Shown: positions 24,335 to 35,415, counted from the first letter of the stretch. The stretch is 64,000 nucleotides of DNA from Pegoplata infirma (GCA_963921195.1 OY992536.1:326199038-326263037); one strand, 5' to 3'. Program-made: numbers and translations. The notes: generated by a model from the letters alone, not told the origin.

Positions 24335-24817
24335 AGATATGCGCGCGTGAGACAAATTTTTCGTTATTCACGTGATTCAATCGTGATCGTGAGTGAAATT
24401 TATTTTTACTCACGTGATCGTGAGTGCGTGTGATTAGAAAAAATAGTTTCGTGCGTGAGTAATTTTTGTTTCGTGAGTTAGTGTGATTGTTTTGTGCTAT
24501 TTAAAACAGAAAACAAGTAAAATAATCGTAATTTTGTTGAATTTAGAAAGTATTTAATACAAAATTGTGATTTAAAAAAATGTTTATTATTGTTTTAAGG
24601 AAATTAAATACTTTTTGTGCAAGAAATCGAAAAAAGTAAAATAAATTTGTTAATTTTAATTCCGTGAGTCTTCGTGAGCGTGAGAAAAATTTTAGTTACT
24701 CACGTGAGCGTGCGTGAACGTGAGCAAAAAAAAAAATAATTTCGTGCGTGATCTGCGAGAGCAATATTTTTATTTCGTGAGTATTTTCACTTTTATTTCA
24801 CTCACGCGCCATCTCTA
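24335..24817. mobile_element. hAT-like MITE, 483 bp, 8-bp TSD
   Basis: Ends TAGATATGCGCGCGTGAG and, inverted, TAGAGATGGCGCGTGAG. Many CTCACGTGATCGTGAGTG-type subterminal repeats. TSD CAAATAAC at 24327-24334 and, after removing the next element, at 27118-27125. A partial relative lies at 27325-27485. Confidence 0.85.
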
Positions 24818-24821
24818 CAAA

Positions 24822-27113
24822 CAGACCTTCGAAATTTTTATTCACCATTCAATTCCTCAAATTAAAAATTTTAATTAATGAATTAATTCATGTTTGAAAT
24901 AATTCTTTGAATTAAATTTGAATTATATAAAAAAAGAATTAATTCATTTTGTGAATAATTCAATTTCAATTCAAAGAATTAATTCAAGCATGAATTAATT
25001 CTTTTTGAATTAATTCTTCTTTCATTTTTTGAATTAATTCATTTTTTGAATTAATTCTTTTTTGAATTAATTCTTTTTTGAATTAATTCTTTTTTTGAAT
25101 TAATTATTTTTTTGAAAGTATTCTTTTTTAATTCACTTTTCACGGTCTATTTTGATTTTTTAAAATTATGAAACATTGTTATAAGCCAAAATGGTTGCAA
25201 AAGAAAACAAAAGTATTGTTCTTTTTTCGTGAAATCCCTCTATTATATTGGAAGTTATTTAATATTCGGCACTGGCAAATTTAACACTCACTTGTTTTTT
25301 TTCCTATATTGTAGAAATGGATTCGGTGAAAAAAGAAAAAACATTTTGGTTTATAACAGGCTTTATAATTGCCCATGCTATGCTATGCCCATAAGCTAAA
25401 AAATTCTGCTTTTGCGGCGTTGATACATATACAAAAAAAATTTTGTTGTTTGGTTGATTTTTTCCTTGCTACTTTCGCACAAGCATATAAAGTGTACATG
25501 TATGCTATGATCATAAGTTAAAAATTGCTGCTTTTGCGACGTTGATCATGTACAAAAAAAATGTTTGGTTGATTTTTTTCTTGCTACTTTCGCCCAAGCA
25601 TAAATTTTATAGTAGCCCTGTTTTTTGCAGACCGGATTAAGATTAACTTTATTTAGTTAAAAAATGGGTCAAATCAAGTCCAGAATTTGTATTTATAATT
25701 TTTTTCTGAAATTACATACAATTAGTAAATATAAACAGAAAATCAAATTAATATGGTGTTTCTGTTAAACGGTCGAAACAATACACGAACGAACGCTACC
25801 CGTACGAATTCGTAATGATATCAGTTTCCATAACATTTTCGTTTGATTACGTTATTTTTTTTCGTTAGTTACGTTTGTCTTGACCATTTGTCAAATTACA
25901 GTATTGCCAGAAAGTTTTTTTTTAGTTTTTGTTTATTTTTTTCATACAAAAATTATCTAAACTAAACGAAGTGGCAACATCAACACATTAGCTAAAGAAA
26001 ACAGCTGATCAAATTTCATGTTTATAAAAAAAAACACAATTATAATCAAATCAGAGTTTTTTTTATTTATTATAGCTAAAAAGTTAACACAATTTTAATA
26101 AAAAACAAATTAAAACAATAATTTGTATGATGACCCGTGGCTTTTAAATTTTTAATATAAATTGGTCAAATCCGTCTTTTTTTCACTGATTTGTTTTAAT
26201 ACACATTTTTTTCAAAGCATTTAGTTATAAAACATTCACATTTTTTAATTTTATAAATTAATATTATTTATTTTTGTTATAAATTCACATTTTTCACTTA
26301 TTTTGTTAAATATTTCACAAAAAACTCCTAAACGAATGGTATTTTTCATTCGTGTGGTTTTGGCGTTTTTGACATTTCAATTCGTGTTGTAGAAACAGAA
26401 AAATATCAAGAAAAATGACAACTCATACGTTTTCGTTCGACTAAAATGACATCCGCAATACAGAACCTCAAATTGATTTTCTTATGTCATTTGGACGAAC
26501 GAAAATGAAAATTCGTAATTGAAAAACTGGACATAAGCTTTGTCCAAAATGCAAAGAATGAAAAATAAATTTAGTTAAATCCTAGGATTAACTCAAATTT
26601 ATTTATACCGTTTTACATTTTGGACAACGCTCAATTTTTTTTCCTGTTTGTATTAACTAATTTGATGTAAATTCAGAAAAAAATATAAAAAAAAAATTGC
26701 TGGACTTGATTTGATCCATTTTTTAACTAAATAGAGTTAATCCTAATCTTAATCCGGTCTGCAAAAAACAGGGCTAGTATGTGTGTGCTTTCCAAAAAAT
26801 GAATTAAAAAGAATTAAATCAAAAAAAGAATTAATTCAAAAAAAGAATTAAACCAAAAAAAAAAAAAAGAATTAATTCAAAAAAAGAATTAATTCAAAAA
26901 ATTAATTCAAAGTGAATTAATTCAAAAAGAATTATTTATGCTTGAATTAATTCTTTGAATTAAAATTGAATTATTGACAAAATTAATTCTTTTTTAAATA
27001 ATTCAAATTTAATTCAAAGAATTAATTCAAGTATGAATTAATTCATTAATTAAAAAATTAATTAAAAATAATGTGAATTAATTCACAAATTGAATTAATT
27101 CTTCAAAGGTCTG
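24822..27113. mobile_element. hAT-like foldback element, 2,292 bp, 8-bp TSD
   Basis: Ends CAGACCTTCGAA and, inverted, CAGACCTTTGAA. The TSD TCTACAAA lies at 24814-24821 and 27114-27121. Both arms (about 24850-25140 and 26800-27100) are arrays of GAATTAATTC palindromes. It inserted exactly over the right border of the MITE at 24335. The interior holds a duplicated 120-bp unit (25370-25610) and the element at 25614. Confidence 0.85.
25614..26775. mobile_element. Long-TIR element (GCCCTGTTTTTTGCAGACCGG ends)
   Basis: About 110 bp of inverted terminal repeat, beginning AGCCCTGTTTTTTGCAGACC at both ends with small gaps. AGT (or TA) duplicated at the borders. A second inner inverted pair, GTCCAAAATG / CATTTTGGAC, lies near the right end. 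No coding potential. Superfamily not assigned. Confidence 0.75.
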
Positions 27114-27324
27114 TCTACAAATAACCCTCCCGATATTCACAAAAATCTCTCAAAATTCATGAAAATCAAAAATATGTTACTAAGGCCTCTATTCTGTCTT
27201 TCACAACTTTTCAATTCATATGAAAATTTCCGAATCACAAGTTTAGTGTTTTGTTGATCACGTTTTCATTTGAAGTTGAAATTCTCGTTTCGTGACTCTG
27301 GATGCGGCTGAGACTGGTATGTAT

Positions 27325-27485
27325 TAGAGATGGGCACATGAGCAGATTAGAGCGTGATTCACGTGATTCACGCGTTAGTGTGACTGAATTCAATTTTACT
27401 CACGTGATTGTGAGTGAGTGTGAGTGGAGAAAAAAATTGCGTGAGTGAGTGTGCGTGAGTAAGATTTTTGCGTGAGTCGATTTTT
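27325..27485. mobile_element. Partial hAT-like MITE (GTGAGTGAGTGTGAG repeats)
   Basis: TAGAGATGGGCACATGAG start followed by CACGTGATT/GTGAGTGAG repeats like those of the element at 24335. No right end found. Confidence 0.55.
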
Positions 27486-27489
27486 TTGC

Positions 27490-28420
27490 GGTATAAGGTA
27501 GGAGCTTCAGACTACATATCAGGATTTATAAATAAAGGTGAACTCGCGCAGTTTTTTCAAACTTTAAGCTAAGATATCTCAAAAACCTGATGTGATGGAG
27601 AAATTCTGAGTACAGATTCGGACTCAGCGCAGCTCAAACCCTTAGAAAAGTATATTCTAGTCCCGGGGTTTCTACTTTTTTCAAATTTTGTTGGCCTGTG
27701 TAATGTTTCGGTGAACTATGACAAAATAAAACAAATATTTATATTTTTTTCTGTTTTCAGCTTCTTTTTATTACAAAAAAGCAGTCTTAAAGCAAAAATT
27801 AAGATTTTAATAATTGTAAATGTATATAAAAAAAACATTAACATATAATTTTTCATTTAACAACAAAACAATAAGCAACATAAAGTATTTTTCCATTTTG
27901 TAATTTAACAAATAATAGCAAATATTAATTATAAAAAATAATTAAAATTAAACATTTTCAATGTGCGTGTAAATCGTTTTTTTTTTTAAATAATTCTAAA
28001 TTATTTTTTAACAATTTTTCAGTAATATTAAGCCTACATATTTATAAACCTAAACATATTAGTACTCAGTTTAGCAGGAATGTTAAATTTAGTAGTTAAG
28101 TTTACAAAATTTTTCAATAAATTTTAAGTTTTTACTTAAAACATACAAAAAACAATCTTTAAAAAAAATATTTTATAAAAATGCAAAAAGAGTAAAAAAC
28201 AAGACATAAATATTTGTGTTTTTTTTTTGTAAATTTGCTCTAAAAAAATATTATTACTTGTAAATTACGCGAAAATTTGTTCGTATGAAGAAGCATACAA
28301 TTTAGCTTAAAATATATTTATGTTTGTTTCTAACCAGCTTTATTTAGAAAAAAATGTCCATTTATGTATATCTCTCGCCGCATAGGTTTATTTTTCCCAA
28401 TCTTTTGGTTTTATAACGTT
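27490..28420 (-). other. Dic1 3'UTR and convergent intergenic DNA
   Basis: No ORF. On the - strand an AATAAA signal is formed near 28343 (TTTATT on +), and further ones lie around 28110-28120, so the 3'UTR may be short or extend several hundred bases. PR-Set7 and Dic1 are tail to tail across this region. Confidence 0.4.
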
Positions 28421-28738
28421 TTACTTATTTTGTGGTAAAGCACCAAAATTCAAACGTAACTGTTCAAGGAATACAAATGTAATGATAGTATGCGGTCCTA
28501 AACGCACAAATGCTGGTATGTAACCCTTAAAGAAACCTAACGGTCCCAGACGAGCGGTAAATTTAATAATATCCCAGAGACCAGTAAATTCCCCAGGTTT
28601 GGCATTCATGGAACGTGTCTTAAGAACATCCAAGGGTTGTGTCAATGTTGTAGCAATTGCACCAGCCGCCAATGAAGCAGTTAAATGTAGTATTATATCA
28701 TCATTAAAATGTGGAGTTTCTAAAAGCGTTGACTTAAT
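28421..28738 (-). CDS. Dic1: Mitochondrial dicarboxylate carrier, coding exon 3
   Basis: Residues 185-289 (stop at 28421). The acceptor is TTTTTAG just above 28738 and the exon begins IKSTLLETPHF. It contains the third mitochondrial-carrier repeat, with signature PLDVLK at 219-224, the following NAKPGEF-GLW segment, and the last helix ending FLEQLRLNFGALPQNK. Family members exchange malate or succinate for phosphate, sulfate or thiosulfate across the inner mitochondrial membrane. Phase 0 joins it to exon 2. No damage is seen. Confidence 0.93.
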   Translation of the reverse strand: MKSTLLETPHFNDDIILHLTASLAAGAIATTLTQPLDVLKTRSMNAKPGEFTGLWDIIKFTARLGPLGFFKGYIPAFVRLGPHTIITFVFLEQLRLNFGALPQNK

Positions 28739-28854
28739 CTAAAAAGGTAAAGAAAAAAATATTAAAGTAATTTAATTTAAAAAGCTTTACATTAGAATGG
28801 AGCAAATTTAATTTTTTTTATGAATTTTGAAAACGTCAGGGTCGGGAAAATTGC

Positions 28855-29155
28855 CTTTTATGCCTCTGTTATGTCTTTCACAACTTTTCAATTCACATGA
28901 AAATTTCCGAATCACGTGAAATCAAGTTTAGTGTTTAGTTGATCACGTTTTCATTCGAAGTTGAAATCGAATAATTAAAATTTAAAAAATTATAAGGAAA
29001 AATGTGCATTCGTTTTACTTTCACCAAATTTTATTTATGTGAAACAAAACGAAAAAGAAATTCGGATGTGAAATCTAGAACATCAAAAAAATTCGGAAAT
29101 TTTAATTTTCGCATTTTTTATGTGAATTACTTTTTTTGGAACAGCGGCCTTAGTG
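28855..29155. repeat. Dispersed repeat (CTTTCACAACTTTTCAATTC family)
   Basis: Shares TTTCACAACTTTTCAATTCA, AAATTTCCGAATCAC and a GAAACAAAACGA-to-GATGTGAAA right part with copies at 27185-27300 and 37812-38029. TTAGGCC-like ends suggest a MITE, but TSDs are unclear. Confidence 0.55.
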
Positions 29156-29759
29156 TCGATATTAGCACACAAAAATTTGGAGAAAAACTTTGAGTTTATT
29201 TTTTGACTTGAAAATCGAAAAGTTCTAAACAAAAAAAAATGTTTTTAACTTATTTTTTGCTTAAAATATTATTTAATATTCGGACAATACTGAAAAAGTG
29301 TTTTTACGATTTTTTTTTTGTTTTTTGGCCTGTAAATTTTTCTTTTTTGTTTTGCAAACAAAAATATTTTTAATTAGTTTTTTGCTAAAAATATAACGTA
29401 ATATTCGCTAAGTGTGTTTTTAGCAGACAAAAAATTACAATAAAAACACTTTTTCAGTACTGTAGAAAAAAACAAAAATTTAATGCAAAAAAAAATTCAC
29501 TTTGTTTCCGGGTTTCAGGTCAAAAAATTAACCCTGCAGGTCCAATATCTTTGTGTGTTAATATCGACCTTAAAAAGACGTTTTCGAAATTCGAAAAAAA
29601 ACTAAATTGTATCCACTCTACAATACATATTATTAGTTCTACAAAAAATTTAACAAAATGCAATTTTTATACTTTGCTTGCCCAAATGAATCATTTTAAT
29701 ATCAACAATTTTAATTTTTGGCGAACCCTATTGTATGAATATAAAAAATAATGTAAATG

Positions 29760-29960
29760 AAATAATTGAGCTCAAGGTCTGTTGTTTTAAATTTTGTGGA
29801 GTGGAGTGCAATACCAGACGACGATGTTAAAACAACAATGGCCTAAAGTTTGTGTAATTTTTACAAGTGCCCCTGAGGATGAAATTCGATGAATTTCGAA
29901 ATATCGGAGAAATAAAAATCAAAAATTATTTAAAAACAACAGACCTCGAGCTCATTTATT
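29760..29960. mobile_element. Short element with inverted GAGCTC-AGGTCTGTTGTTTT ends
   Basis: Ends TTGAGCTCAAGGTCTGTTGT and, inverted, ATGAGCTCGAGGTCTGTTGT. Near the right end lies a CTGAGGAT-hairpin-GAAAT structure (29868-29900: GAAATTC/GAATTTC) like that at 58590, a motif common near the 3' ends of some retroelements. Confidence 0.5.
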
Positions 29961-30109
29961 TTATTTACATTTACTAATTTAAAGGTCTAATAAATTCAAT
30001 AATAAATTTATAAAAATTATTTTTATAATGATAAAACTGTATTACTTTAATGCAAAAGTCATAAAATATGAACTTAACTTTTATCGAGATAGAACAAGTA
30101 TCCCCAATG

Positions 30110-30325
30110 GGGGCCCCCGTAGGCTAGTTGGTAGCGTGCTAGCCTTTGAACGTGGGGGTCGTGGGTTCGATTCCCACCAGAGCCCTTGGTTTTTTTCGCT
30201 ACAACGAGACGACGGTCATTGTTATCAGTTCTCGGTTAGGTTGAATTTATTAAAAATGAGTTGTAAATAAATAAAAAAAATAAATAAAAATAATTGATCA
30301 TTTGATCAAAACTATTATTATTATT
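30110..30325 (+). mobile_element. tRNA-derived SINE, 216 bp, 14-bp TSD
   Basis: Flanked by AAGTATCCCCAATG at 30096-30109 and 30326-30339. The head (30110-30185) has a Pol III A box, TAGGCTAGTTGG (30120-30131), and a perfect B box, GGTTCGATTCC (30164-30174). The anticodon-loop-like CTTTGAA recalls tRNA-Gln, but the acceptor stem has mismatches. A tRNA-unrelated body follows, then an A-rich (TAAA)n and ATT-repeat tail. It is not a working tRNA gene. Confidence 0.85.
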
Positions 30326-30379
30326 AAGTATCCCCAATGTCCTCAACGACTCTCCGCCAAAACGTTTCTACCAAACACA

Positions 30380-30560
30380 GTATGGGAGTACACTCACTTT
30401 GTCATTCCATGTATAATGCATCGAAACATCGGTCGGAGACCTGTTTGTAGAAACCATGATGCAGTGCGAACTAAAAAAGCTAGACCGCTGAAGTTTAGCA
30501 CCATTATGTCGTATGGTCATTGACTAGTCAAGTTCGTATATGGACAAAATTGTACCAGGG
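30380..30560 (+). mobile_element. Family A Helentron-like fragment
   Basis: GTACACTCACTTTGTCATTC and ATCGAAACATCGGTC match the 5' third of family A. Truncated downstream. Confidence 0.5.
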
Positions 30561-30894
30561 GAAAATGTTCTTCTTGAAAAACTAAAACTACCCCAAAAAA
30601 CACAATTATTTATATGCTTTTTGTTCAATAAAATAAAAAATTGTATGCCATATGACCTGCAGCACGGTCAACGGGATCAGAAGTAAACTTTTTTTCCTCC
30701 TCCCCCTTTTTGGGGTTGTGGATAACGAAAAATAATTTACATAATGATAAAATTGTATTAAGTGCAAAACCCATAATTTATTTATTTGGCAACACTTATC
30801 GCAAAAGATTTTTAAGTAACTTTTTGAAAGATATCCATTAATGGCATTTGAAATGGCCAAATGATAAATGTAACGCAACAATTGGACCAAAAAA

Positions 30895-31350
30895 TACTTG
30901 AAAAAGTTAAATTCGGCCTTGCCGCCTACCCTCCACAAAGTAAAAAGATTATTGCAAAAAACTTTTTTTGAAAAAAATAATTTATAAAAAATTTTGTTAC
31001 AAAAATTGGTAGGACAAAAATTTCGCAAAAAAAAAATTGGTGAAAAAATAATTTCGCGAAAACTTTTTTTGCTGTTTGCATATGTCCACCAGCAGCCGAA
31101 TTTAAGAATTTTGTGGAATGAAGCAACATTTCTAAATGTTCTTTCATTTTTGTTTATAACTTCAAAACCGCTGAACTGATATCGCTCAAATGCAATACCA
31201 AACTTCTCTAAGCAACAATAAATAAATATATTAAAGTAACAGTTATTTCAACCGACAGACGAACATCGCTAGAGTGTCTTAGAGTTGATCACTGACCGAT
31301 ATTTCGATGAAATGGAAGGACAAACTTGTATGTAACCTCTACCACTAGTT
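30895..31350 (-). mobile_element. Family A Helentron-like element, reverse copy
   Basis: Minus-strand copy from about 31350 (CTCTACCACTAGTTG) down to the 3' hairpin region GGCCTTGCCG near 30915. GCAATACCAAACTTCTC and GCGATGTTCGTCTGTC (on -) are conserved. Diverged by indels. Confidence 0.65.
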
Positions 31351-31574
31351 GTAAGTGTAGCTCAAAGGAAAGAAGGTGTAAAATCTCAAAAATCGTATAT
31401 ATTGTGTATTAGGATGCAGAGTCAAAACCGTTCGGAAGTGAAATTAAATGTTTCCTCAGAAAATGAGAAACAAAATATTTTTTTCGAAATGAAATCCCTG
31501 ATTTCAAATCTGCCATCCGAATTTTTTTTAGAACGTAGCGTTTTTGATATTCGCTGTTAACAAGTTAAAAAAAA

Positions 31575-32145
31575 ACAATAACACAGTGCAACACCCAAAA
31601 TTGGAATGGGATGAAACCAAAAGCAAATTAAAGTTGACATATTCCATAACAAACCCCTCAAGGCTAGTTCAGAGCTAGATTTTGTTTTACACACATTTGA
31701 AGTTAGTGCACTTTTATTATAATTATAATAATAAATGCTTGAAAACTGTATTAGTGGCGAATGATTAATATTGTAATTGCATTTAAATAACAATCATAAG
31801 CAACGGTGTACAGTGATTTATTTTAATAATTTGGCTATTCAGTAAATAGGTACTGGACCGATTGCAGCAAAATTCATACCAGTCATAGCTAAAGTAATTT
31901 TGAGCTTAAGTTTGGAAACTGGACCCTACATGTCCAATAAGGGGCCTTTAAAGCAGGAAATGTTTAGTACACAAAAACTTTAAATGCTTTAAAATCACCA
32001 ACTTTAAATGCGTGTAAAATAAAATCTAGCTCTGACCTCAAAAAAAGGCCTAGAGGGTTTTGTTATGGAAAACGTCAGCTTTCATTTGCTTTTGGTTTCA
32101 TCCCATTCCGATTCCGAAAGTTCGATTTTGTATCACTGTGTAATT
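31575..32145. mobile_element. Foldback element with ACACAGTG ends
   Basis: Arms 31576-31700 and 31990-32145 are inverted: ACACAGTG at the ends, then TGGGATGAAACCAAAAGCAA, CATAACAAA-CC and AGCTAGATTTT. No ORF. Confidence 0.65.
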
Positions 32146-32483
32146 AAGCAATTACATATTTTTACTTTGCTTCAAAAAACTAGGACTTGATGTCATTTAA
32201 AATGAACCTCCAGATTTCAAAACTCTAATACAATTTTTTTTGTTGTATAACAGTGTAATTATTTAGGAATAACTTGAAAACAGGATCAGCTAGGACTTTT
32301 GTATTAACGATTTTTAAAGCTCTAAATAAAGAGGAATGAAATGCCATTACCCGATTTTGTCACCATTTTTACAAAACCTAAATTTGCTTAAAGAGGGGTG
32401 TGGGCGTGTTAAAACTTTAGATTTAGTCCATATAATTGGCCAATAAAATCGTGTACCAAAAGGTTCACACCAAAAATTTTTTT

Positions 32484-32722
32484 TCCATGAACGATTTTCA
32501 TATTATTTATGAACAAATTCATACAATTTATTAACTTTTTCATAATATTTATAAACTTTTTCATAGTACATATTTATGAAAAATGTTAAAAATTCTTAAA
32601 TTTCACATATTATGATTTATTCATGAATACTATGAAAAAGTTTATAAATATTATGAAAAAGTTAATAAATTGTATGAATTTGTTCATAAATAATATGAAA
32701 ATCGTTCATGGAAAAAAAATTT
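32484..32722. mobile_element. Near-perfect palindromic MITE, about 240 bp
   Basis: The two arms of about 93 bp are perfect complements over the stretch from the T-run through CCATGAACGATTTTCATATT to TTTTTCATAGTA. The central loop is about 55 bp. It is within Dic1 intron 2, so it is expected to be transcribed as a hairpin. Confidence 0.8.
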
Positions 32723-32794
32723 TTTTGTGTGTTTAAATCGGTGGTATTAATCCAATAGGTCTATCTTATCATCAATTTATACATTTTCAATTAC

Positions 32795-32927
32795 CTGATC
32801 GTAGAAAGCAATTTGACCAATTGTCATAAGAACACCTCTACCAGTTGCGGTGGTGGCTCCCGAAAATAACCGCTTAAATCCTTCATGGCGATAAACTTTT
32901 ATAAGACCATCCAAAGCATTTTTGTAG
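32795..32927 (-). CDS. Dic1: Mitochondrial dicarboxylate carrier, coding exon 2
   Basis: Codes for residues 140-184. With the AA left from exon 1 it opens NYKNALDGLIKVY, continues through EGFKRLFSGATTATGRG and ends FYDQ. The borders are a TTTTTAG acceptor and a GTAATT donor. It covers helix 4 and its loop, in the second carrier repeat. It is too short to stand out as an ORF but is required: joining the three exons gives 870 nt with no frame break. Confidence 0.92.
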
Positions 32928-33169
32928 CTAAAAAGAATAACAAAGAAAAACAATTTACTGTAGAGTGTATTTCCATGTAAAAATTGATAAGACCGTATCT
33001 CTTCATATTTAATTACATTTTTTGCAATTTTTTTATAAAAAAAAATCTCATCAGATCTTTGTTACCAATTTTTGATTTTATGATATATACTAAAAGCTCA
33101 AATATATGAAACAAATGAAAGATATATAAAGGGTCATATTAGATGCAATTTACAATATCATAAACTTAC

Positions 33170-33588
33170 TTTCTTCTCTGTTCGGCTGGCAATTTAACAT
33201 CATTTTGCATACGTACATTAACCATATCGGCAGGAGTGCCAACGATACCACCAGCAGTACCAGCTAAACCGGCCAAAGTGATTTTGCCCAAAAAAGTGTC
33301 AGTATTAATGTAGGGTTTGCCCACTTCATATATGCCAAAACGGGTCATGGAATAAGTCATTTGTCGCAGCACAGAGGCGGACAAACCATTATACAGAGCA
33401 AAGATACCTTGTTCACGTACCACTTTGGCCGTTAATTGCATAACGGAAATTTTTCCTTGTTGAGTTTGTAAGGTGACTTTGATTAAATCCAATGGATGTG
33501 TACAACAGGCAGCGCCAGCGCTAGCCAAACCACCGAAATACCAACGTCCCAGACGCTTTGATTTATCATTTGTAACAGCAGCAGACAT
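33170..33588 (-). CDS. Dic1: Mitochondrial dicarboxylate carrier, coding exon 1
   Basis: Residues 1-139 plus two bases; the start ATG at 33588 has a favourable context (GAAAATGTC). First carrier signature PLDLIK (32-37) followed by TLQTQQG; second signature PADMVN (119-124), where Asn replaces the usual basic residue, as I recall being normal for this subfamily; then RMQNDVKLP. The donor is AA|GTAAGT, and reading on through it would hit a stop at once. The protein acts in the inner mitochondrial membrane as a six-helix carrier with three tandem repeats. Full length 289 aa is typical. An oxoglutarate carrier is the nearest alternative, but the VRMQND context favours dicarboxylate. Confidence 0.94.
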
Positions 33589-33698
33589 TTTTCTTTACAA
33601 AAAATAACAGATCACAATACAAATAATGCCAAAATGTACTGAGGAGGAAACCTAAACAAGTGTAGGTAGACGACGGGCTGCTGAATGTACGTTGAAAA
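33589..33698 (-). other. Dic1: Dic1 5'UTR, second part
   Basis: Non-coding leader immediately before the ATG. A plausible acceptor (TTGCAG on -) at 33699 and a strong donor GTAAGTA at 33994 suggest a 296-bp intron in the 5'UTR, with a first exon starting somewhere above 33995. Confidence 0.5.
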
Positions 33699-33994
33699 CT
33701 GCAATGAATGAAAATGATTTAAATATTAAAATAAAATTACAACAATGATAATAATAAAATCATCAACAACAACATTTATATCAATAAATTAAATTGTATA
33801 TAGAAGAATATCATTAAATGACGTCACTTGAATAGATGAACAGAATATCTATTTGAAACACGTCATCATAATGCGTGCATGTTTGAAAAGGCGCATGTAA
33901 TGAAGGCCCTTGGCCTTGACGGGAAAACCTGATTGTGTATATACAATAGTTAAGTAATCATCTATAGAAATAATAATATCCTATAAGTACTTAC

Positions 33995-34650
33995 TTTCTC
34001 TTTCACTGATGAAATCAATGGACGGCTTATTTTGTAAAATAAAAGGTAATCACATATACGATTTGTGCAACATTGTGGAATGTATTTTCGTTTCAATGGA
34101 ATGTTATGCTTAAATATTTATTCAGGAACTTGTTTTTTCCAATTTTTTCTTGAAATTTATTGCATTTTTGTTTAAATTTTCGATTGGTTTAAAGAATTGT
34201 TTAAAGGTGGTTTTTAACCACCGGAAATAAAAAAAAATGTACTTTTGTTACGGGTTTCTATTATATTTCCGTATGCAATTAAATGTAAAAACAATATGCA
34301 AAAAACAATGCCAAGTATGTATTTTTTATAGTCCACATTGTTTAGAAAGTTAAAATAAAACAAAACTTGAAAGTGTCAGTATTTTTAATTTGTTTATTTA
34401 GAAAGGAAGTAAAACAAATGTCACTAATTTGGGGTTCAGACACTGGCTAAACGGATATTGATAGTGCTGCCACACTGAAAAGCTTTTTTGGTCGTTTTTC
34501 AACACTGTTAAAAGTTTGACAAAACAACCGCTATGGTAAAACAGCTGATTATCAACTACGCGTATCTGCGAAATTTGTGTTTTTGTTGAAAGTGTTAATA
34601 TATTTCATTATTTTTATAAAAATTCAACAAAAATTGATAAAAAATAATTG
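33995..34650. other. Probable Dic1 5'UTR exon 1 and promoter region
   Basis: The exon would run upward from 33995 on the - strand; its start is not visible. Near 34650 the + strand has a good donor-like GGTGAGT after a leader-like stretch, so a divergent + strand transcript is possible, but I found no coding exon for it. Confidence 0.3.
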
Positions 34651-35205
34651 GTGAGTAATGATTATAAGTTACTAAAGTTTATTCAACAAGTGAATTTGGT
34701 TGAAAAATTTGATTAATTTAACATTAAACCAAGTTAAAGAAAAATTGCAAATTGTACTCTTTGGATATGGGTGAATACATACAATTTTGGAAAGATCGGC
34801 AAGTAAACCAAAACGGTTGGAAAAAATAAAAACTAAACTTTTCCTTGTTGATTTAACATCAATCATATCGGTGTTTGTCCATTAGGAATGGCATAAGTTC
34901 AGTTTAGTGGCATTGCTTAGATTGCTTTCAAAATTTTACCAGAGATAGATCAAAAATAAAGTTGTTTTTTCAAAGTTAGATCTTGTTCGCAACTTATGTT
35001 GATTTAAAGTTCCAATATTAAATCCATTGTATCTCCTTCGATTTTCATCGGATTTGAACAAAATATGTATTGTTAAAAAAGTGAAGTAAATACATTTTCA
35101 ATAACCCATTAAGAACCAAATTTTATTAAATTCTTCTACCCAAAAAAAACTTTATTTAACGAAGAGGGTGTGGGATCCTGTCCATAGGCGTCTAAGGAAT
35201 GAAGT
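34651..35205. other. Intergenic, no recognised feature
   Basis: No ORF, no delimited repeat. The small ORF on - at 34672-34866 has no family features. Confidence 0.3.
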
Positions 35206-35415
35206 TTGTAATCCTTAAGTACCCAGAAAACCTAGCGAGAAAGAAAAGCCGCTTGGGCTCAACCTATGGAGTTTGTAATCCCTAAGTACTGCCTAAGGCC
35301 ACTACGCAGAAAAGCTTTATTTACCAGAGCCGTTTGGGCTGAGTATATGGAGTTTATAATCCCTAAGCCCAGACGAAGGCCGCTACGCAGAAAAGCTTTA
35401 TTTACCGAAGCCCAA
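35205..35415. repeat. Tandem repeat, about 2.5 units of roughly 98 bp
   Basis: Units contain GGAGTTTGTAATCCCTAAG, AGGCCRCTACGCAGAAAAGC and TTTATTTACC. The same phrase occurs inverted at 2800-2850 inside the foldback element at 2285. Confidence 0.65.

Larger units (their letters stand above)
23700..27182 (+). mobile_element. Family B Helentron-like fragment interrupted by nested hAT-like elements
   Basis: Starts TATACCCTACACCACTCTGT at 23705 and contains the family B interior (TCTAATAACCGTGTT at 24210). It runs to 24334 and resumes at 27126 (CCTCCCGATATTCAC). The interruption is the pair of elements at 24335 and 24822. The 3' hairpin is not present. Confidence 0.65.
28739..32794 (-). other. 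Dic1: Dic1 intron 2 (4,056 bp) with several repeats
   Basis: Bounded by GTAATT donor and TTTTTAG acceptor on the - strand. It contains a short repeat (28855), an inverted-repeat fragment (29760), a SINE (30110), Helentron-like pieces, and two foldback elements (31575, 32484). Confidence 0.8.

Noticed and set aside
24870..27100. GAATTAATTC arrays as a CRISPR-like repeat-spacer array
   Set aside because: No unique spacers of constant length; eukaryotic context; the arrays are arms of an inverted-repeat transposon.
30110..30185. A functional tRNA gene (Gln-like)
   Set aside because: Mismatched acceptor and anticodon stems, and it is the head of a TSD-flanked SINE.
34650..34660. A divergent + strand gene opposite Dic1
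   Set aside because: Only a donor-like GGTGAGT after a leader-like stretch; no coding exon found.
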